Notes: generated by a model not told the origin, from the letters alone. 36,565 bases of DNA from Candidatus Gastranaerophilales bacterium (GCA_900548405.1 UNSJ01000019.1:1-36565); one strand, 5' to 3'. Numbered from the stretch's first letter, positions 1 through 9,098 are shown. Program-made: numbers and translations.

Positions 1-114
1 TGTTATTTTTTAAACCTAAGTTTACCAAAATAATCAAACTAAACGTTAAAAGAAATCAAACTAAGTGTTACTTTACATAAATCTTTGCATAACCAGGTGA
101 TTTTTTACTGTAAG

Positions 115-276
115 TTATTCTGATTTTTCAGAGTTATTAAGCATTGAAGCAACATATTCTGAAAATATATTTTTTCTGGTTAAATTTAATTCATTTTTTG
201 TATTTTTTAAATTAATAATTTTATTCATAATTTCATCAGATTTCTTTTGATAATTAATAATATTTGAACTTTTGTC
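115..276 (-). pseudogene. decayed reverse ORF of unknown function
   Basis: A reverse-strand open frame of about 53 codons ends in TAA at 115-117 and runs back to an in-frame stop at 277-279. It has no ATG near its upstream end and no ribosome binding site. Its product would be charged and helical, with a C-terminus around SEYVASMLNNSEKSE. I do not recognise the family. It looks like the surviving tail of a larger gene. Bases 1-114 and 280-300 are A+T-rich and I see nothing in them. A TATAAT at 303-308 may be the -10 of ogt, without a clear -35. Confidence 0.3.
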
Positions 277-337
277 TTAATAAAAATTATTAAACGTGGT
301 ATTATAATCCTATAAAAATAATTTATAAAGGGGAAAA

Positions 338-877
338 ATGATTTATAAAACAGAATATAATTCACCTTTGGGAAAGATTACTCTTGCCAGTGACGGAAAA
401 GCTATTATAGGATTATGGATTGAAGGTCAGAAATATTTTGCAGATTCTGTTGAGGATAGAATGATTGAGAATAACAGTTTACAGGTTTTCGAAGAATGTA
501 AAATGTGGCTTGATAAATATTTTAAGGGTGAAAGACCTGATATTAATGAATTGTCATTAGCGCCGCAAGGCAATGAATTCAGACAGGCTGTATGGAGAAT
601 TCTTTGTGAAATTCCGTATGGAAAAGTAACAACTTATGGTGAGATAGCAAAGCGGGTTGCAAAAATAACGAATAAGCCAAAAATGTCTGCTCAGGCTGTC
701 GGCGGTGCTGTGGGGCATAATCCTGTTTCAATAATTATTCCTTGCCACAGGGTAATCGGTACAAGCGGGAGTTTGACAGGATATGCCGGTGGAATTGATA
801 TTAAAATAAAGCTTTTAAAGCATGAATGCGTTGATATGTCTAAAATGTTTGTTCCTAAAAAAAGTACGGCAAAATAA
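338..877 (+). CDS. ogt: methylated-DNA--protein-cysteine S-methyltransferase
   Basis: This protein repairs O6-alkylguanine in DNA by irreversible transfer of the alkyl group to its own cysteine. The 179-residue product carries the active-site motif IIIPCHRVIG near residue 137, the helix-turn-helix-like stretch IPYGKVTTYGEIAKRV ahead of it, and the GYAGG loop after it. These are in the order and spacing of the Ogt/AdaB/MGMT family. The start is chosen from an AAAGGGGAAAA ribosome binding site just before the ATG. About 15 residues at the C-terminus extend past the usual end of the domain. The gene is 18 bp upstream of the ureohydrolase remnant on the same strand and may be cotranscribed with it. 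Family assignment is secure; the choice between ogt and adaB names is conventional. Confidence 0.95.
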   Translation: MIYKTEYNSPLGKITLASDGKAIIGLWIEGQKYFADSVEDRMIENNSLQVFEECKMWLDKYFKGERPDINELSLAPQGNEFRQAVWRILCEIPYGKVTTYGEIAKRVAKITNKPKMSAQAVGGAVGHNPVSIIIPCHRVIGTSGSLTGYAGGIDIKIKLLKHECVDMSKMFVPKKSTAK

Positions 878-895
878 ATTAGTGAGGTTTAATAT

Positions 896-1342
896 ATGAA
901 TCAGAAATCAAATACTATTCGTTTAATTTATCCGCAATGGCAGGGCGGAATTGTTTTTAATTGGATGCCTGATATTCCTGCTGAGGATTCATCAAAAGGC
1001 TACTATTTAGGTGCTCGAATCTTAAATATGCTTGCTCCTGAAAGCTCGCAAAAAGCTTATGAAGTTCCTGTTTCAACAGATGCTAAGAGAAAAGTTGAAA
1101 AAGGAATTATGGATAGAGAAGATATTATAAAACAGACAAAATCAGCTCTTGAAATTCTTGAAAAAAGCAATCCCGAAAAAATTGTAACGCTTGGGGGTGA
1201 ATGTTCGGTTAGTGTAGTAGTTCGTTTAATAAACGATATAGCATCAAATTATGATATAATAGGACTTACAATAGCAGAGCCTATGCCTCGTATTGCGATT
1301 AAGTTAAGAAATATGATGAGCAAGCTTCCTCTGTTTAAATAA
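896..1342 (+). pseudogene. ureohydrolase (arginase/agmatinase family) with internal deletion
   Basis: The 148-residue ORF reads like the two ends of an arginase-fold enzyme joined together. The N-terminal part IRLIYPQWQGG...GYYLGARILNML and the loop VTLGGECSVS (around residues 98-107) are the normal start of the fold. The last ~30 residues, IIGLTIAEPMPRIAIKLRNM, resemble the C-terminal strand and helix. The middle that should hold the metal ligands (DAHxD and DxDxxD motifs) is absent, with the apparent join near base 1215. Family members are usually about 270-300 residues. The remnant GGEC also lacks the usual metal-binding His of GGDH. The frame is open, so it may be expressed, but I infer that it cannot bind the Mn cluster. 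The window also has an arginine-decarboxylase-like gene and speE, so an ancestral agmatinase role is possible but not shown. Confidence 0.7.
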
Positions 1343-1383
1343 AACTTTATTTTTGATATACTGACAGCGTCGAAAGGTCAAGA

Positions 1384-4305
1384 ATGTTATATTATACTGA
1401 TTTACATATACACTCAAAATATTCACGAGCTACAAGTAAAAGCTGTAATTTGGAAGAACTTGCCGTATGGGCAAAGAAAAAAGGTTTAAGCCTTATTTCA
1501 ACAGGTGATTTTACGCATCCTGCGTGGTTTAATGAGATAAAGGAAAAACTTGTTCCTGCAGGTGAGGGTGTATACAGACTAAGACCTGATATTGAAAAAG
1601 CTTTATCGCTGGGTGAAAACCCTGTGAGGTTTTTGTTGTCTGTTGAAATTTCAACAATTTACAAAAAAGGCGATAAGACAAGAAAAGTTCACCATGTTGT
1701 TTTTTGTCCAAGCATTGAAACGGCTCATATATTTCGTGAAAAATTAGATGCTTTAGGAAACATCAAATCAGACGGGCGCCCTATACTTGGTCTTGATTCG
1801 AGAAATCTTCTTGAAACAGTGCTTGAATCAGGTGAAGGTTCATTTATAATTCCTGCGCATATATGGACTCCTTGGTTTTCAGTTCTTGGTTCAAAATCAG
1901 GATTTGATTCAATTGAAGAATGTTACGATGATTTATCGGAACATATTTTTGCCGTTGAAACAGGTTTGTCCTCTGATCCGCAAATGAACTGGCATGTTTC
2001 AAAGCTTGACAAATACAGACTTGTATCAAATTCAGATGCTCATTCACCGTCAAAACTTGCAAGAGAAGCAACTGTTTTTGACCACAATCCTGATTATTAC
2101 AGCCTTATGCATGCTCTAAAAACAGGCGAGGGTTATGTTGGGACAGTAGAATTTTTTCCTGAAGAAGGGAAATATCATGAAGACGGTCACAGAAAATGTA
2201 ATATATGTCTTTCACCCGAAGAAACCAAAAAACTTAACGGAGTTTGCCCTGTCTGCGGTAAGCCTGTAACAATAGGTGTTTCATACAGAGTTAATGAACT
2301 GTCTGACAGAAAAGAGATTATTACACCGCCTTCAACTGCAGGAGAAGTATTTAGTCTTGTTCCGCTGCAGGAAATAGTTTCAGAAATTATGCAGGTAGGA
2401 CCTCAAAGCAAATCAGCTGTATGTGAATATGAAAGACTTGTTCACAGGTTCGGCTCAGAGCTTGCAATTTTGCAGGATATTCCGACCGATGAAATATCAA
2501 AAGCCTCTACTTTGCTTGGTGAAGGTATTTCCAGACTAAGACAGGGAAAAGTCATAAAACATGCAGGTTATGACGGAGAATACGGCGTAATTAAACTTTT
2601 TGAAGATGATGAACTTGTAAAAAAAAACTTCGTAAACCTAAAACTTGATATTGAAATACCGCAGCAAGAAGTTAACAAATTACCTGAAACTCCGATGTTT
2701 TCGACTTCAGCAAATTTAAATAGAAATATTGTAAAAAATGTATGCGCGGAAAAATCTTTAAACTACGGTCTTGATGAATTTCAACAGAAAGCTGTTGAAA
2801 GCGCTCATAATCAGCTTTTAATCATAGCAGGTCCCGGTTCCGGTAAAACCACAGTTCTTACGCAGCGTATTGCTCATTTAATCTCCGATAAAAACATTGC
2901 TCCTCAAAATTGTCTTGCAATAACTTTTACCCGCAAAGCTGCACAGGAGATGAGAGAAAGACTTGCAAAAATTTCAGAGGAAAAAGCAAAATTATTGAAC
3001 ATACATACGTTCCATTCGCTTTGTTTTTCGATTTTAAAAGAAAATTATGAAAGAGCGGGATTAAGTCAGGATTTTACTGTTATGAGCGAACAGGAAAAGG
3101 CTTTGCATAATGATGAAAAAATCCTTGAAAATGCTTTGGGATTTGATGATTTAATACAGCTCAGCGTAAAGCTTTTAACTGAAAATGAAGATATTTTGAA
3201 TTTATACAGAAATCGTTTCCAATATAATTTTGTTGACGAGTATCAGGATATTGACGAAAATCAATATAAACTTATCAGGCTTTTGGTTCCCGAGAACGGA
3301 AACATATTTGTCATAGGCGATCCTAATCAGGCAATATACGGGTTCAGAGGCGGTGATGCAAAATTCTTTAACAATTTCACGGAAGATTATCCCTCAACGC
3401 AGATTATAAATCTGAAAAATAACTACCGTTCAACAAATTGTATTGTTGATGCTTCTAATCAAATGATTAATTCTTTCAATATAATTTCAATGTACGATAA
3501 GCCGCATGAAAAAATTACAATTCATACTGCTCCTTCTGACAAGGCTGAAGCGGAGTTTGTAGCAAGTACTATTGAAAATCTTATCGGAGGACACAGCTTT
3601 TTCTCTTTAGATTCTCAAAGGTCAGAAGGTCAGGAAAGCAATTATTCATTCTCTGATTTTGCAATTCTTTATCGTACATCTTCTCAGCTTCCTTTGATTA
3701 TAGAAGCTGTCAAAAGAACAGGTATGCCTTTTGTAAATCTTTCAAACGATTTGCTCTGCGAGAAAAAAGCAATAAGAAGTTTTCTAAATAATCTGAAAGA
3801 TGATAAGTCTGTAAGCGACCAGTTTGAAGCGTCTTATGATAAGTTAGCGGAAGAAACGGATGAATACATACTTAATTATCTTCAAAATCTTGCAAAAATT
3901 CATAATAACAAAAACGAATTTATTCATGAAGTTTCATTCCTGACAGAAGCAGACACTTTGGATAAGAGGTCGGACAGAATAACTATGATGACATTACACT
4001 CTGCAAAAGGGCTTGAATTTAAATGTGTATTTATAGTCGGCTTAGAAAATGATATTCTGCCTTTATACCGTGCAAAAGAGCCTCAAGAAATTGAAGAAGA
4101 AAGACGGCTTTTATATGTTGGTATGACAAGAGCAAAAGAACGTTTATTTTTATCTCACGCATTGAAACGCAAATGGCTCGGGACATACAAAAATCTCCAA
4201 ATATCTCCTTTTCTGGAAAAAATTAAAGATGACCTTTTAAAATTGAGCAAATTTGAAAAAGTTTATGAAGAAAAAGACAATTCAGAGCAATTAAGCCTTT
4301 TTTAA
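1384..4305 (+). CDS. PHP phosphoesterase-zinc ribbon-UvrD/PcrA helicase fusion
   Basis: This 973-residue protein has three parts. Residues 1-260 are a PHP-type metal-dependent phosphoesterase domain (DLHIHSKYS at 6-14, STGDFTH, VSNSDAHSPSK near 214-224). Residues 272-292 form a CxxC...CxxC zinc ribbon (CNIC, CPVC). Residues 460-950 are a superfamily 1A helicase. Helicase motifs are in order: IAGPGSGKTT (Walker A, 481-490), ITFTRKAA (Ia), FVDEYQD (II, 616-622), GDPNQAIYGFRG (III), NNYRS (IV), TLHSAKGLEF (V) and LYVGMTRAKERL (VI). The region between motifs IV and V is short, so the 2B subdomain is probably reduced. The PHP part resembles a family that usually occurs as a separate protein. Coupling nuclease-like or phosphatase activity to DNA unwinding suggests a repair role, which is inference. 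The start follows CGAAAGG with 7 bp spacing. Confidence 0.9.
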   Translation: MLYYTDLHIHSKYSRATSKSCNLEELAVWAKKKGLSLISTGDFTHPAWFNEIKEKLVPAGEGVYRLRPDIEKALSLGENPVRFLLSVEISTIYKKGDKTRKVHHVVFCPSIETAHIFREKLDALGNIKSDGRPILGLDSRNLLETVLESGEGSFIIPAHIWTPWFSVLGSKSGFDSIEECYDDLSEHIFAVETGLSSDPQMNWHVSKLDKYRLVSNSDAHSPSKLAREATVFDHNPDYYSLMHALKTGEGYVGTVEFFPEEGKYHEDGHRKCNICLSPEETKKLNGVCPVCGKPVTIGVSYRVNELSDRKEIITPPSTAGEVFSLVPLQEIVSEIMQVGPQSKSAVCEYERLVHRFGSELAILQDIPTDEISKASTLLGEGISRLRQGKVIKHAGYDGEYGVIKLFEDDELVKKNFVNLKLDIEIPQQEVNKLPETPMFSTSANLNRNIVKNVCAEKSLNYGLDEFQQKAVESAHNQLLIIAGPGSGKTTVLTQRIAHLISDKNIAPQNCLAITFTRKAAQEMRERLAKISEEKAKLLNIHTFHSLCFSILKENYERAGLSQDFTVMSEQEKALHNDEKILENALGFDDLIQLSVKLLTENEDILNLYRNRFQYNFVDEYQDIDENQYKLIRLLVPENGNIFVIGDPNQAIYGFRGGDAKFFNNFTEDYPSTQIINLKNNYRSTNCIVDASNQMINSFNIISMYDKPHEKITIHTAPSDKAEAEFVASTIENLIGGHSFFSLDSQRSEGQESNYSFSDFAILYRTSSQLPLIIEAVKRTGMPFVNLSNDLLCEKKAIRSFLNNLKDDKSVSDQFEASYDKLAEETDEYILNYLQNLAKIHNNKNEFIHEVSFLTEADTLDKRSDRITMMTLHSAKGLEFKCVFIVGLENDILPLYRAKEPQEIEEERRLLYVGMTRAKERLFLSHALKRKWLGTYKNLQISPFLEKIKDDLLKLSKFEKVYEEKDNSEQLSLF

Positions 4306-4338
4306 ATTTATAAATAAGATTTGTGCTAATATATTGCT

Positions 4339-4860
4339 ATGAAATATTGTATTGAATGCGGTGCAAAGCTAACAGAAAAAGAATGTATTAACTTTGGTTT
4401 AAGTGAGGGTATGATTCCTTACTGCCCGATTTGTAATGAGTTCAGATTTCCTGTTTTTAATATTGCAGTAAGTATGGTTATTTTTAATGCTGATTATTCT
4501 AAAAGCCTTTTAATACAACAATACGGAAAAAAGAGAAATATTCTGGTTGCAGGCTATGTTAACAAAGCCGAAAGCCTTGAACAGGCTCTAGTGAGGGAAA
4601 TCAGTGAAGAAATAAATCTTGATATTCTTGATTATAAATTTAATGCATCGGAATATTTTGAAAAATCAAATACACTTATCTGCAACTTTATAGTGCGTGC
4701 AAAGAATGAAAAATTTACTTTATCACAGGAAGTTGATTATGCTGAATGGTATAGCATAAAAAATGCGAAAGAAGTTATACTTAAAGACAGTTTAGCTGAA
4801 AGATTTTTTGATAAAGCTTTAGCAAAAGTCTGTAAAAAAGATTATCTTCTTAGTGCTTAA
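4339..4860 (+). CDS. Nudix hydrolase with N-terminal zinc ribbon (NudC-like)
   Basis: The 173-residue protein begins with a zinc ribbon (CIEC at residues 4-7 and CPIC near 29-32). A Nudix domain follows, containing the box GYVNKAESLEQALVREISEE. The core RExxEE residues that bind Mg are present, with N in place of the usual G after the EE. A zinc ribbon ahead of a Nudix fold is the arrangement of NADH/NAD-capped-RNA pyrophosphatases such as NudC. The protein is shorter than NudC, and the NudC signature after the box is not evident, so the substrate is uncertain. It lies 33 bp after the helicase gene. Its last 11 bp overlap the convergent SMR gene, where GCTTAAC/GTTAAGC (4855-4861 and 4871-4877) could form a hairpin serving both transcripts. 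Confidence 0.85.
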   Translation: MKYCIECGAKLTEKECINFGLSEGMIPYCPICNEFRFPVFNIAVSMVIFNADYSKSLLIQQYGKKRNILVAGYVNKAESLEQALVREISEEINLDILDYKFNASEYFEKSNTLICNFIVRAKNEKFTLSQEVDYAEWYSIKNAKEVILKDSLAERFFDKALAKVCKKDYLLSA

Positions 4861-5176
4861 CTCCGCTTAGGTTAAGCCCCACCACTCCTAATATAATAAA
4901 AGCAAGTGAAATAATTTTTACAGGATTTATCTGTTCATGGAAAAATATAACACCTATCGTTGCAATCATGGCTGTTCCAAAACCGCTCCAAATTGCATAA
5001 GCTATGCTAACGTCAATAGTCCTGAGCGACATCGTAAGACAACTGAAACTTATTGCATAGAACACAAATAATCCGATTGTTGGAAGTAATACGGTAAACC
5101 CGTTTGAAAACTTCATCATAGTTGTACCCGCAACTTCAAATATAATTGCTGTAATTAAAAATAATATGTTAGCCAT
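4850..5176 (-). CDS. small multidrug resistance (SMR) family transporter
   Basis: The 108-residue protein has four hydrophobic helices and the membrane-embedded glutamate of SMR exporters in FEVAGTTMMK (Glu14). It also has the conserved AYAIWSGFGTA segment in helix 3 and a final LGVVGLNLSG helix. This is the size and layout of EmrE/QacE/SugE proteins, dimeric antiporters that exchange cationic drugs, polyamines or guanidinium for protons. I cannot tell a drug exporter from a guanidinium exporter by eye. The start is supported by CGGAG nine bases upstream. A TATAAT-like element about 40 bp upstream on the reverse strand may be its promoter. The gene converges on and overlaps the Nudix gene by 11 bp. 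Confidence 0.93.
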   Translation of the reverse strand: MANILFLITAIIFEVAGTTMMKFSNGFTVLLPTIGLFVFYAISFSCLTMSLRTIDVSIAYAIWSGFGTAMIATIGVIFFHEQINPVKIISLAFIILGVVGLNLSGVKH

Positions 5177-5365
5177 AGTTATATGCTCCGATAATTCTTG
5201 TCAGCATATTATATCATATAAAAATTTTTTGAATATTTAATTAAATCTTTTTAACCAACACGTAAATTGCTTCTTAATAAACATAATTATTATATAACTT
5301 TGAGCAAAAATTGAAAAGTACCTTAAAGTATATATTTAAATCTTAATAAAAAAAATATTAGCAGG

Positions 5366-6718
5366 TTGGTTAAAACTAATGTAATTGATTTAAGTTATAA
5401 ACAAACACAAAATAATGACGAAGTTATTTTATTAGGGAGAATGAATGTGGTAGAAGCGCAAAAAATTTTGGAAAATAATAAGTTTGAGAACTTTTTGAAA
5501 ACAGAACCCGGAGAGGATTTATTTTCTAAGGCAAAAAAAGTAAATGAAATATTGAAAAGCGGTGTTTTAACAGGAAATGAAGGTTTGGGTATGCTTGCTA
5601 TGGACAAAGTTAAAGGTGAGTATCCGATTAAAGAAAAATCAGGCAGCATTCATTCTGTAATAATGCTTGGCTCAAATTCATATTTAAATTTATCAACACA
5701 CCCGAAAGTTGAAGATGCTGCAAGAAAAGCATTAAATAAGTTTGGTTACGGCATGGGTGCTGTTTCCAACTATGTGGGCATTACAGAAATACATAAAGAA
5801 CTTGAAAGCAGAATTGCAGATTTTTACGGTACAGATGATGCAATTGTTTTCCCTAGCGGTTACGGTACAAATATCGGAGTTATATCTGCCATTTGCAATG
5901 AAGGGGATGTAATTATAAATGACAGCGCTAACCACGCTTCAATATTTGACGGCTGCAGATTATCCGGAGCAGATATAAAGGTTTTCCCGCATTCTGATAT
6001 GAGAGGTTTGGAAAGAATTTTGAAAAAAATTCCGGAAGAACAATCAGGACGTTTAATAATCACTGACGGTGTATTTTCAATGGACGGCGATATTGCAAAA
6101 CTTGATGTTATAACTCAGCTTGCCCGAGAATATAAATGCAGGGTAATGGTTGATGATGCTCACGGAGTAGGAATTGTAGGTCCTAACGGAAAAGGTTCTG
6201 CCGAATATTATAATGTTATGGATAAAATCGATTTGAATGTAGGTATGCTCAGCAAATCACCGGGAGGACTAGGAGGTTACTGTGCAGCTTCATCTGAAAT
6301 TGTGCAATATTTAAGACTTTATGCCAGAACATATTTCTTTTCAACAGGACTTCCTGCCTCTGTTGCAGGCGGATTAAACGAAGTTTTTAAACTTTTTCAA
6401 AATGATGAAGCAGGCAGAGATGTATTATGGGAAAAAATTAACTATTTGAAGACGAAACTTATTGATGCAGGTTTTGATGTCGCTCATACCCAATCTGCAA
6501 TTATACCTGTTATGATATATGACGAAGAAAAATTATTTAAAATCCATTCTGAACTTAGAGCAAACGGACTTTATACAAATATTGTCACATACCCTGCAGT
6601 AAGACGTAAAGAATGCAGATTACGATTATGTGCAATGAAAGAATTGTCTTTCAAACAAATTGACAGCGCAGTAGAAATTTTGAAAAATATAGGTAGAAAG
6701 TACGATGTCATTAAATAA
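5366..6718 (+). CDS. PLP-dependent alpha-oxoamine synthase family enzyme
   Basis: The protein belongs to the fold-type I PLP enzymes that condense an amino acid with an acyl thioester (KBL, BioF, serine palmitoyltransferase). Visible motifs are SNSYLNLSTHP, the substrate loop GYGMGAVSNYVG, VIINDSANHASIFDG (cofactor-stacking His), VDDAHGVGIVG (PLP ring Asp and His) and the Schiff-base lysine in MLSKSPGGLGG (Lys297). An N-terminal extension of about 80 residues precedes the catalytic core. The annotated start is TTG at 5366. A GTG at 5447, seven bases after AGGGAG, and an ATG at 5441 are in frame and may be the true start. The reductase gene overlaps its 3' end by 14 bp, so the two are translationally coupled. 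A role in making a long-chain base is plausible but inferred. Confidence 0.88.
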   Translation: MVKTNVIDLSYKQTQNNDEVILLGRMNVVEAQKILENNKFENFLKTEPGEDLFSKAKKVNEILKSGVLTGNEGLGMLAMDKVKGEYPIKEKSGSIHSVIMLGSNSYLNLSTHPKVEDAARKALNKFGYGMGAVSNYVGITEIHKELESRIADFYGTDDAIVFPSGYGTNIGVISAICNEGDVIINDSANHASIFDGCRLSGADIKVFPHSDMRGLERILKKIPEEQSGRLIITDGVFSMDGDIAKLDVITQLAREYKCRVMVDDAHGVGIVGPNGKGSAEYYNVMDKIDLNVGMLSKSPGGLGGYCAASSEIVQYLRLYARTYFFSTGLPASVAGGLNEVFKLFQNDEAGRDVLWEKINYLKTKLIDAGFDVAHTQSAIIPVMIYDEEKLFKIHSELRANGLYTNIVTYPAVRRKECRLRLCAMKELSFKQIDSAVEILKNIGRKYDVIK

Positions 6719-7658
6719 ATCTGTCTTAATAACAGGTGCAGGCGGCTTTATAGGTTTAAATGCAGTAAAAGTTTTTGTGCGGGCGGGTTTTGAAGTTCAT
6801 GCAATGGTTCACAGAAAAGTTCCGCAAGAGCTTATTCAAATGAAACAGGTAAAAATTATTATTGCAGATATAAGAAGCAAAAGGTCTGTTTGTTCTGCCC
6901 TGAGTAATTTTCAGCCCGATATACTTGTACATATTGCTGGTATAGCAGTTGATACTGTATCTGACAGGGAGTCACGCGAGGTCAACTTTGAACCCATAAA
7001 ATATCTTGTAAATATTCCGAAAGAAAAAATAATTTATTTTTCTACAACAGATGTCTACGGAATAAAAGATTTTTCAGGTCAAAACGAGGATGAACTTTCT
7101 TTTGACGAAGCTGCAAAAAATCCGTATCCGAAATATAAGATAAAGTCCGAAAAATGGTTGAACGAAAATTTGAATAAATCAAAGTATGTAATATTGCGTC
7201 CTGCTGCGGTTTATGGAGAAAACGATAAAACTCTTGAGCTTCGGGTGGTTGATTTCTTGAAATTCTCACCGTTTATTGTCCATTTTGGGAAATGGAAAGG
7301 CAAAAACAGATGGCCTGTCGTAAATGTAAATACTGTCTGCGAGGCTGCTTTACAGTGTGCCTTAACGCATAAATTTGACGGAGAAGCAATAAATGTAATT
7401 GACGAAAATATCATTACAATTGATGATTATTATAAAAAAATAGCAGCAAAACATTTTCCGCAAAGAAAATTTAAAACTCTGTGTCTTCCTTTATGGATAG
7501 GGAAAATTTTAGGCTTTATATCAACAGGATTAACTCTGCTTTTTGGTCTTAGACGTCCGCTGTTTGATCCTACGTCATATTCTCTTTTGCATATTTCATC
7601 AAATCTTGATTTTGATTGTGAAAAACTTAAGCGGCTTCTGTCAGATAAAATTTGTTAG
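6705..7658 (+). CDS. NAD-dependent epimerase/dehydratase family reductase
   Basis: The 317-residue protein has the extended short-chain dehydrogenase fold. A Rossmann motif GAGGFIG lies at residues 11-17. The strand IIYFSTTDVYG carries the catalytic Ser/Thr. YPKYK is the YxxxK catalytic pair, and LRPAAVYGE follows. The C-terminal third has a hydrophobic segment (LWIGKILGFISTGLTLLFGL) that may anchor it to a membrane. Its start overlaps the PLP-enzyme gene by 14 bp, so both probably act on one substrate. In Caulobacter-type sphingolipid synthesis a reductase of this superfamily follows serine palmitoyltransferase. That parallel is inference, since sugar epimerases and hydroxysteroid-like reductases share the same motifs. 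The gene ends 7 bp from the convergent ktrB-like gene. Confidence 0.85.
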   Translation: MSLNKSVLITGAGGFIGLNAVKVFVRAGFEVHAMVHRKVPQELIQMKQVKIIIADIRSKRSVCSALSNFQPDILVHIAGIAVDTVSDRESREVNFEPIKYLVNIPKEKIIYFSTTDVYGIKDFSGQNEDELSFDEAAKNPYPKYKIKSEKWLNENLNKSKYVILRPAAVYGENDKTLELRVVDFLKFSPFIVHFGKWKGKNRWPVVNVNTVCEAALQCALTHKFDGEAINVIDENIITIDDYYKKIAAKHFPQRKFKTLCLPLWIGKILGFISTGLTLLFGLRRPLFDPTSYSLLHISSNLDFDCEKLKRLLSDKIC

Positions 7659-7665
7659 GTAATTT

Positions 7666-8973
7666 TTATGTTGCTAAATCACTTTTACAGGCAACAATGT
7701 TTGAATTTGATTTGAAAAATGCAATCCCGATTGAAAGCGGTCCTACACGTCCTAAAAACATTGCTAATGATAATATAATTTTACCAAGATTAGTTAAATC
7801 AGCTGTAATTCCCATTGATAAACCAACCGTACCGAGCGCTGATGCTGCTTCAAAACATAGTTCCATAAATGAAAAATGTTCTGTTAGAGTTAGTAAATAG
7901 ACTATGATTATCAATGTAAACATATATGTTGTTGTTGATGCAACTGCAGTAAATACTCTGTTTAAAGGTATAGCTTTATTTAAAAATGTAATTTGTTTAA
8001 ATTGTCCTCTCATGACACTTCCTACAATTCCTAACAACACACTGATGCTTGTAGATTTTATACCTCCGCCTGTACCGCTCGGTGATGCGCCGATAACCAT
8101 TGCTGCAATTAATACCGCAAGCGATGTGGTGGAAAGTTTTCCGATATTTACTGTGTTGAAACCTGCTGTTGTAGATGCTGACATTACTTGAAAAAATGCA
8201 GTAAGAACATTAGAATCGCTGTTAAATAAATACAAAACAGTTCCTAAAATCCCGACTAAAGCTGTAATAAACAAAATTACTTTTGTTGTAAAAGTTATTT
8301 TATGGTTTTTATCAATGATTTTTCTGTAAATGTCCATTGGAATAATAAACCCTATTGCTCCCGAATAACATAAAAAAGCAATGATTATATTTATAGATAT
8401 GTCATTTTTAAATGCTTCAAGTCCTGTTGAAAAAATACTGAAACCGGCAGTTGAAAAAGCTGATATAGCATGAAAAACTCCTGCCCATACAGGGTTAGTT
8501 ATTCCAAGCTTATGAAATTCAATACTTAAAAATATGGTTCCTATTAGCTCTATAACAAATGTGTAGATTATAATATTTCTTATAAATTCTTTTATATTGA
8601 AGTTTTCCGGAAGTGTGAATTCTGCGCTGAGAATTTTTGTTCTGTAACTGGATAAATTGTTGCCGGAAGATAATATAAAAAATGAAGTTATAGTCATATA
8701 TCCTATTGCACCTAATTGGATTAAAGTTAATAAAACAAGTTTTCCAAAAGGCGTATACAATTGGCTGATATTGCCAGTAGTTAATCCTGTTGTGGATAAA
8801 GCAGATACAATGTTAAATAAGTTATCAACAAAACTAACGTGTATTTTTTGAGCACAAGGAAGAGAAATAAATAATAATCCTGTTAAAATATAAGTTACAA
8901 AACCAAATATAATTACCTGATAAGGTGCAAATTTTGACAATTTGCATTCCAGCGAATTTATTAATTTATACAT
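7666..8973 (-). CDS. KtrB/TrkH-type potassium uptake transmembrane subunit
   Basis: The 435-residue integral membrane protein has the repeated membrane-pore-membrane plan of the Trk/Ktr/HKT superfamily. Pore loops with the selectivity-filter glycine are visible as ALSTTGLTTGN, AFSTAGFSIFSTG, ASTTAGFNTVN and ALGTVGLSMG. The LIQLGAIGYMT helix and the KFAPYQVIIFGF start are typical of KtrB/NtpJ rather than of the larger TrkH. Such proteins work with a cytoplasmic NAD/ATP-binding gating ring (KtrA/TrkA), and no such gene is seen in this window. The start follows AAGGA eight bases upstream. The gene is divergent from dapF, with 125 bp between them. Confidence 0.92.
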   Translation of the reverse strand: MYKLINSLECKLSKFAPYQVIIFGFVTYILTGLLFISLPCAQKIHVSFVDNLFNIVSALSTTGLTTGNISQLYTPFGKLVLLTLIQLGAIGYMTITSFFILSSGNNLSSYRTKILSAEFTLPENFNIKEFIRNIIIYTFVIELIGTIFLSIEFHKLGITNPVWAGVFHAISAFSTAGFSIFSTGLEAFKNDISINIIIAFLCYSGAIGFIIPMDIYRKIIDKNHKITFTTKVILFITALVGILGTVLYLFNSDSNVLTAFFQVMSASTTAGFNTVNIGKLSTTSLAVLIAAMVIGASPSGTGGGIKSTSISVLLGIVGSVMRGQFKQITFLNKAIPLNRVFTAVASTTTYMFTLIIIVYLLTLTEHFSFMELCFEAASALGTVGLSMGITADLTNLGKIILSLAMFLGRVGPLSIGIAFFKSNSNIVACKSDLAT

Positions 8974-9012
8974 TATTGTAATCCTTTTATTTCAAAATAT
9001 TTTCTAAATATG

Positions 9013-9079
9013 TTACATCTTTTATGTAAATAAAGTCAAAAATTTAACATTTTTAAAATGTATTTTTTTATTATATAAT
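9013..9079 (+). promoter_or_regulatory. possible dapF promoter region with two inverted repeats
   Basis: In the divergent gap between the ktrB-like gene and dapF there are two palindromes: TTACAT-N5-ATGTAA (9013-9029) and ACATTTT-T-AAAATGT (9047-9061). A TATAAT at 9074-9079 lies 19 bp before dapF and may be its -10. No good -35 is at the expected distance, so the second palindrome could overlap the polymerase site as an operator. Function is not shown. Confidence 0.35.
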
Positions 9080-9098
9080 TGTTAAAAAGAGGATAACT

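Noticed and set aside
7652..8191. Two forward ORFs (82 and 95 codons) over the potassium channel gene
   Set aside because: They are antisense shadows of the ktrB-like gene, which has clear family motifs.
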